Part shown: positions 59,571 through 64,000 of the stretch, piece after piece
How positions within the stretch are numbered: position 1 is the first letter of the stretch
Layout: each line of letters opens with the position of its first letter
Assembly (NCBI GenBank): GCA_963556195.1
Contig: OY744525.1
Location: 22,910,218 to 22,974,217, forward strand
Length of the DNA: 64,000 nt
Direction: 5' to 3'
Source: Sepiola atlantica
Taxonomy: Eukaryota > Mollusca > Cephalopoda > Sepiida > Sepiolidae
Made by a program: the position numbers and the translations under genes
The notes under the pieces: generated by a model
What the model was told of the DNA's origin: nothing
The model's database searches: none
Seen by the model: the letters and a program-made list of their open reading frames with translations, nothing else

Positions 59571-60525
59571 ATATAACTTTGTCATGATAAAAATGTGATT
59601 TACATGTTTTTTGTGGGGTAGGGTTGGTTGAGGGATATGTTGTGTATCTCTGTTGCAAGTAAATCCTTGCCTGTCGTTTGGTCATTATAGAAACATGTAA
59701 GTTATCTGTGGTCAGCAGTTGATGATGATAATTTCAAGCATGCCCACTGGGTGCAGTCCGGTACATGGCCGATTTGAGGGTTCGTACTGCACCTGGATGT
59801 GGTCGCTGTCAGCTCGCGGCAGCAAAACCTTTGCTGGCCCGCTTTTCCATGGAGTTGCTCACTTCTTGAAGAGTGGGGCTCATAACAGTCGGAAGAACGT
59901 GGATCTGGACAAAGAAAAAACAAAAATAAATATTAGACAAAAAAAATACTGGGGAGAGTTTCTTGGAATTAAATTTTTTAAATGGTTTATCATTTTTTTT
60001 TTTTAAAGCTTCATCTACGTTTTTATTTTATTTTAACTAATTGTTAAATAGTAATGGGTACTCTGCTAATATACATCTGATGTATACATGATATCAGGGG
60101 TCATGGGCTCAGCGAGTATGTACTCACATGTTATCTCAACCTGGTAGCCAGAAGCGGATGTGACGTCACATGGCTCAAAGAAGGAGGGGAGAGAAGTAGG
60201 CAGTCGCTTGGAAGTTTTGAAGACGAACACTACGAGTAGAGCATGTTGTAACATCAACAGTAAATTAGGGGACCAACATCCCCAAATATCTGTAGCTCGA
60301 AAAAAAAAAAAACCCTCTCTGCCACTGGCAGAAGAAAGGGCAGCGCCAATATATTAATAAAGGGTCCTTTCTTAAAATTCAATGATTGCTTTATTTCTTC
60401 GTGTTGTTGTGGATATCAATTTCAAGTGCTCCAGTTGTGGAGGGAGTGGTATCACGAGGTAGGATTTAATTGTGATGTTATGATTAGTGATTTCATTGTA
60501 TTTTATTTGGTTGTGACTTGTGAAA
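59566..60525. other. no gene seen
   Basis: Two moderately GC-rich patches (59730-59900 and 60120-60260, including GATGTGACGTCACAT). Frames in both orientations have no recognised domain. They could be unrecognised repeats. Confidence 0.5.
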
Positions 60526-60529
60526 CATT

Positions 60530-61400
60530 TAGACCTCCCCTCGTAGAGGAAAGGTAATGTAACACTTATGAGTCATCGCTAAACAAGGCTAAAAGCTATT
60601 CGAGGATAAGGGTTAATGAGATGGATCTATTGTCAGTTGAATGATGAAGAATATTATGAGTGGATTGAAAATAATTATTGGAATAAACCAAATTTGATTA
60701 GTTATAATAAGTATTTATTGATATTGGATTTGAAGACGACCATGTTGTAATCTGTAGAGAAGCAATATCGTGGTAACATGTTCCATAGATGGGAAGTTCT
60801 TGGAAAGAAACTCTGTTCATGGAAATTCTGTTTGATGTTAGGCATACGGAGGAAGAACAGAAAGTGTTTGTTTTTTCGATGGTAGTAGAGATACGAGTTC
60901 TTGCTGTGAATGTCTTAGAAGGAGGAAGCAGAGATTGAAGCTCAGTCGATCACCTTCCATGGAAATAATGACTGAAATTGAAGACGACCATGTTGTAGTC
61001 TGTAGAGAAGCAATCCCATGATAACGTGTTCCATAGATGGGAAGTTCTTGGAGATACTGTTTGCTGTTAGGCACACGAAGGGAGAAATGAAAGTTCTTTT
61101 CAGTTGTGGTAGAGAGACGAGTTCTTTCTGTGAATGTCTTAGGAGGAAGCAGAGATTGGGGCTCAGTCGAGTATTTTTTTAATGGAAATAACGATAGAGT
61201 GGAGAAAGACTAGCAACGTCTCTTCTGTGAGAAAGAGGCTGTAGAGAACAGGAGAGATAATCCCCTACTTGATTCTGGAGTCTATTTTGTCCTCTGTCAA
61301 GGCAAGAAAGAGTGCTTTGAGCGGCACCTCCCCAGATGTGGTAGAAGTACTCTGTTTTATCACCATTCAATGATAAGCTCACCTGGTATGGATACGAGAT
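60530..61400 (-). pseudogene. LINE C-terminus, tandemly duplicated
   Basis: Minus DNA contains the unit GACGACCATGTTGTAATCTG, TAGAGAAGCA, GTTCCATAGATGGGAAGTTC, GAGTTCTTGCTGTGAATGTC, AGAAGGAGGAAGCAGAGATT twice (60732 and 60980), so a ~240-bp segment is duplicated in tandem. The upstream coding part on minus reads CLDRGQNRLQNQVGDYLSCS, LQPLSHRRDVASLSPLYRYF, matching the QxRAxRLI...LxPLSHRRxVASLSLFYRYF segment of LINE RTs. 3' sequence at 60580-60700 matches 5440-5580. Several frameshifts. Confidence 0.7.
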
Positions 61401-61419
61401 GGAAAATTGTCAATAATTC

Positions 61420-61795
61420 TGACACACTTTTGCCACTTGCCAGATTTTGGTTGTAATCGCCCTCTACAGTTCGGGAATAGTGTCATGATTGTTTTAATAG
61501 ATATTATCTTTGAGATAGCTCCACTGATAAAAATCTGGCGGTTATGGTTCGGTGAGTGTGTAGTTCATTCACGATCACAACTTCTACTGCTGAAAGGATC
61601 ACTAATCTGCCCCCTACCTCCCATACCATTCAATGGTGATAAAACAAAGACTGATGGACATTCATGACTGACACTTGGTGGACAAGTCAGGTATAAACAC
61701 AAGTTTATTCTTACTAAATATGGTTATATTGTGGATTGTGAATTTTATTAACGATTCTATGAGTGGCAATTTTTGGTGGTAACCCTGTGCAGAGA
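61420..61795. pseudogene. rearranged mariner/Tc1-like C-terminal and terminal fragments
   Basis: GGACATTCATGACTGACACT, TGGTGGACAAGTCAGGTATA (61657) and ATTGTGGATTGTGAATTTTA match 47590-47700 on plus. GTTCGGTGAGTGTGTAGTTC (61556) matches 47400-47420 inverted. So two pieces of one family lie in opposite orientation. Confidence 0.5.
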
Positions 61796-61935
61796 AATTT
61801 AAATTCTTTTTAAATTAATAAAAAAATTTTTTAATTTAAATAAATTTATTTAAAAAATTAAAAAATAAAAAAAAATTTAAATTTATTTAAAAAATTTATT
61901 TATTTAAAACATTTATTTTTTAAATTTAAAATTTT
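61796..61935. repeat. A/T-only block
   Basis: AAATTTAAATT-type low-complexity sequence. Many chance inverted repeats. Confidence 0.9.
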
Positions 61936-62840
61936 TAAAATACAGAAATTTAAATTCAATGCAGAAAAGTATAAAGTTTAATATATTGGAACAAAAAATA
62001 TCAAATCTGAATAAAAGTTAAACAACATGAGAAAAAAAAATATTGCGAAAGTAAATTCGTGTGAAGCAACAACATGGTACAACTTTGTTGACTGGCTGGT
62101 GTTGATATTCTTGCAGGAGGAACGACGTATTGATTGCAAACATCTCTAAGTGAAAGTGATATTATGGATTCGTAGTGGGCACACCCAGGCCGTCAGTCCG
62201 TGTTGTTATCCACTTGACCACCGACACTTCCCTCACATGAGAATAAAGAATAAGTATTGCGAAATGTTATTTTAGTGTAAATTTTTATGATGAATTGAAA
62301 TCTTATAATCCTATTTTGTCTTTCGTCTCAAAGGGAAATAAAATAATTGATTCGATGATTAGAAATTTTATTTCAAGGGAAGTGTTAAATGTCACCTAAG
62401 AAAATAATGTTTAAAGGGAAATACATCTTGTACCGTAAACTTAGCATGTTCGATATGCCCAGAGTTATCTGCCCCTAGATTGACCAGACAACAACAGAAC
62501 AGGAAGATTGGTGACGCTTCTGACATCGGCTCAGCAGCAGACAATTAAAACATCCTCATTTTTATAGAATCAAACTAACACTTAGCGGCATAAACGCCTC
62601 ATTGTCTTACACTTGTTGCACACAAATTGGTCATCCTTTGAAAAAAACATTGTTTTTAATAAAATTTATCAATGTTACGTTTGTGCACGACATCTGTTGC
62701 ATCTTTTTCATTCAAATGACCAGATCTACAACTGTTTATATCATCATTGTTTTTTATCAGCCGAATTGATGAAGAACACTATGGGAGTACTAACATTGAT
62801 CAATGGTATGAACTGCCTGATAGACTCTTCCCTTGGTCGA
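61936..62840. other. no gene seen; possible tRNA-like remnant at 62160-62225
   Basis: Minus GTCGGTGGTCAAGTGGATAA is A-box-like, but the expected B box reads GGGTGTGCCC, so only a decayed tRNA-SINE head can be proposed. Confidence 0.4.
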
Positions 62841-62844
62841 TAGT

Positions 62845-63130
62845 GGTTACGCTCTGCTGTTTAGTAATGCCAGAAATTCCCTGAACTTTTTCCATCCATT
62901 TCTCATTCTTGCAATCATACTAGCATATACTCCAATGGTATCACCAAGGTCACAAAACTTCTCAACAACCGCAATAGCTTCGCCATCCAGATATACTTTC
63001 TCTACGTCTGAGTTCTCATCCATCTCCATTGTCTTACACTTCTTACACACAAATTTGAAATCCCCTCTCAAACCTACCAGTACTTCCACTGAACTTCTTG
63101 TGTACCCAATGCTTACAAGTATCTAAAAAA
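62845..63130 (-). pseudogene. LINE RT fragment (same family as 27036-27600)
   Basis: Minus frame: MEVLVGLRGDFKFVCKKCKT, MEMDENSDVEKVYLDGEAIA, VVEKFCDLGDTIGVYASMIA, RMRNGWKKFREFLALLNSRA. Upstream, GKHWVHKKFSGS-like residues continue to about 63126. The CKKC...LDGExxxxVxxFCYLGDTI...RIRxGWxKFRELxxLL series directly precedes KGxVYxxCVRSxxLYGSETW in this clade. It therefore complements the 27.1-kb piece. Intact over 80 codons. Confidence 0.75.
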
Positions 63131-63189
63131 AATTGAGTTGCACCCGACTCCTTTTCCAGAAACTGAGAAGGGGAACTTTCATCCTTTTT

Positions 63190-63715
63190 TTTTTTTTTAG
63201 TTCACCCCAAACAAGGCAGGCTGCCACTGTAGACGTAAGGGGCTACTGAGAAATAGGGTGTAGGTTTTGGGGGTTATCCTAAGTTGGGAGCTGTGCAGCG
63301 AGATATCTGTTTACATTAGTTTTAAATTTCTGCATGTCAGTACTGTCGGGAAAACAGGGAGCAAGGGGGGAGTTCCAGAGTTCAGCAACACAAGAAAAGA
63401 AGCTTTTGGAGTAGAAAGCTCTTCGGCATCTGGGGGCCTTCACAGTGAATGAATGGGATTTAGCTGATTGTCGGGTTGGTCTAGTGAATTTACGTCAAGG
63501 GGGGCACTAGTGCAGCAAGCTCATCAGAACACAATCCATTGAAGTATTTGTAAAACAAGCACAAGGATGCAACATTGCAGCGATGGGACAGGGGATGGAG
63601 TTTGGTGGATAGTGAAGGACCTATTAAGTTAGCGACTCTTTTTGGACCTTGTCTAAGAGGGAGAGACTAGTGTTGGAAGCTTTCCAACACTACAACCACT
63701 GGTCATCACTTTGGT
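63190..63715 (-). pseudogene. LINE ORF C-terminus and 3' end
   Basis: Minus: IGPSLSTKLHPLSHRCNVAS, LCLFYKYFNGLCSDELA, then KSHSFTVKAPRCRRAFYSKS, FF, LWNSP.APCFPDSTDMQKFK, TNVNRYLAAQLPT, followed by a 3' UTR with CACCCCAAACAAGGCAGGCT and poly(A). It is the longest copy of the 10585/31875 family and connects it with the PLSHRCNVASL segment also seen at 61.3 kb. The hairpin GTGTTGGAAGC/GCTTTCCAACAC at 63671-63692 lies at its 5' truncation. Confidence 0.7.
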
Positions 63716-63719
63716 TTTG

Positions 63720-64000
63720 GTAACTAAACTAACAAAAGAAATAAAGGATCGCAATTATGAAATTAGGTTGCGATCCTTCGGTTTAATTACTTTGCTAGAA
63801 AGAAACATATGGAGTGACTTGTGACTTTCAAAATAATTAATGGTATTTCTAAATCTAGAAAGAAAATTAATGTCTCCCCTCGATAATTTATTGGCAAGAA
63901 ATATTTAAAAAATAAATCAAACAAGTTCGAAAACAAGGATCTTGTTTTCGAACTATTGATGATTTAATAAAATTTATAATTCTTCCAACTTTTATTTTCA
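63720..64000 (+). pseudogene. LINE RT C-terminal fragment with two hairpins
   Basis: Plus reading: LVTFKIINGISKSRKKINVS, PR, FIGKKYLKNKSNKFENKDLV, FELL. It resembles RRxRGDLIxxFKIxNGxS....FF of LINE RTs, preceded by REIKDRNYEIRL-like residues. The DNA also contains AAGGATCGCAA/TTGCGATCCTT (63745-63780) and AGTTCGAAAACAAG/CTTGTTTTCGAACT (63924-63956) as inverted repeats. Confidence 0.45.

Noticed and set aside
61796..61935. Inverted repeats in AT block
   Set aside because: A/T-only sequence makes inverted repeats by chance.

Overview
Kind of sequence. This is a gene-poor, AT-rich stretch of an animal nuclear genome. It most resembles a coleoid cephalopod (octopus-like) or another mollusc. That placement is an inference from the repeat content: many (TA)n tracts, U2-snRNA-headed and tRNA-box SINE-like elements, a Penelope-like element, a mariner, hAT elements, and many 3' ends of non-LTR retrotransposons. 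I found no intact host gene, no functional rRNA or tRNA gene and no CRISPR array. Nearly every coding signal is a decayed transposable element. The longest open frames are minisatellites whose repeat unit happens to lack stops.

Layout. 1-0.5 kb: N-terminal part of a mariner/Tc1-like transposase (minus), still open at the window edge. 0.5-9.8 kb: a TA array, a 260-bp palindrome carrying hammerhead-like cores, dispersed AT-rich repeats, a U2-headed SINE with an internal duplication and a LINE 3' end. 10-13.1 kb: two U2 SINEs, a LINE 3' end, a GA-rich minisatellite, and the first copy of a terminal-inverted-repeat element whose termini contain hammerhead-like motifs. 13-16.8 kb: a foldback, LINE pieces and a gag-like remnant. 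17-18.7 kb: a cluster of four U2 SINEs with a second gag-like remnant. 19-22 kb: a LINE 3' end and a hAT element with 8-bp target duplication. 23.5-25.7 kb: two inverted copies of a 345-bp tRNA-box element ending in a hammerhead ribozyme, with two palindromes between them. 25.9-27.6 kb: a 700-bp minisatellite inside a dispersed element, then a LINE 3' end. 28-33 kb: LINE 3' ends, tandem repeats and a 24-bp minisatellite. 34-37 kb: the second hammerhead-TIR element and a 1.6-kb foldback. 39.3-43.1 kb: a LINE 3' end, a Penelope-like pseudogene with RT and GIY-YIG signatures, a tandem pair of hammerhead SINEs and a palindrome. 43.4-46 kb: two copies of a dispersed repeat, a mariner pseudogene, the third hammerhead-TIR element and a U2 SINE remnant. 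47-56.8 kb: a transposase C-terminus, hammerhead-bearing foldbacks, a 19-bp minisatellite, a 5S-rRNA-like fragment and a U2 SINE. 57-64 kb: a second hAT element, microsatellites and LINE fragments.

What is most interesting. Type I hammerhead motifs (CUGANGA, stem II, GAAA, short stem III, NUH, stem I) recur throughout, in at least four kinds of small non-autonomous element: tRNA-box SINE-like units (23.6, 25.6, 42.5 and 42.8 kb), a 450-bp TIR element with one motif in each terminus (12.2, 34.2 and 45.2 kb), and inverted-repeat foldbacks at 1.3, 24.4, 43.0, 48.7 and 55.8 kb, plus solitary copies at 56.1 and 56.7 kb. The copy at 25600-25645 can be folded base by base into a complete hammerhead, and the copy at 42808-42850 nearly so. 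Most foldbacks abut (TA)n tracts. Hammerheads are established in Penelope-like elements and small retrozymes. Their presence in tRNA-box units and inverted-repeat elements next to a Penelope relic is the system here that most deserves follow-up. Everything was read by eye; boundaries of old repeats are approximate.
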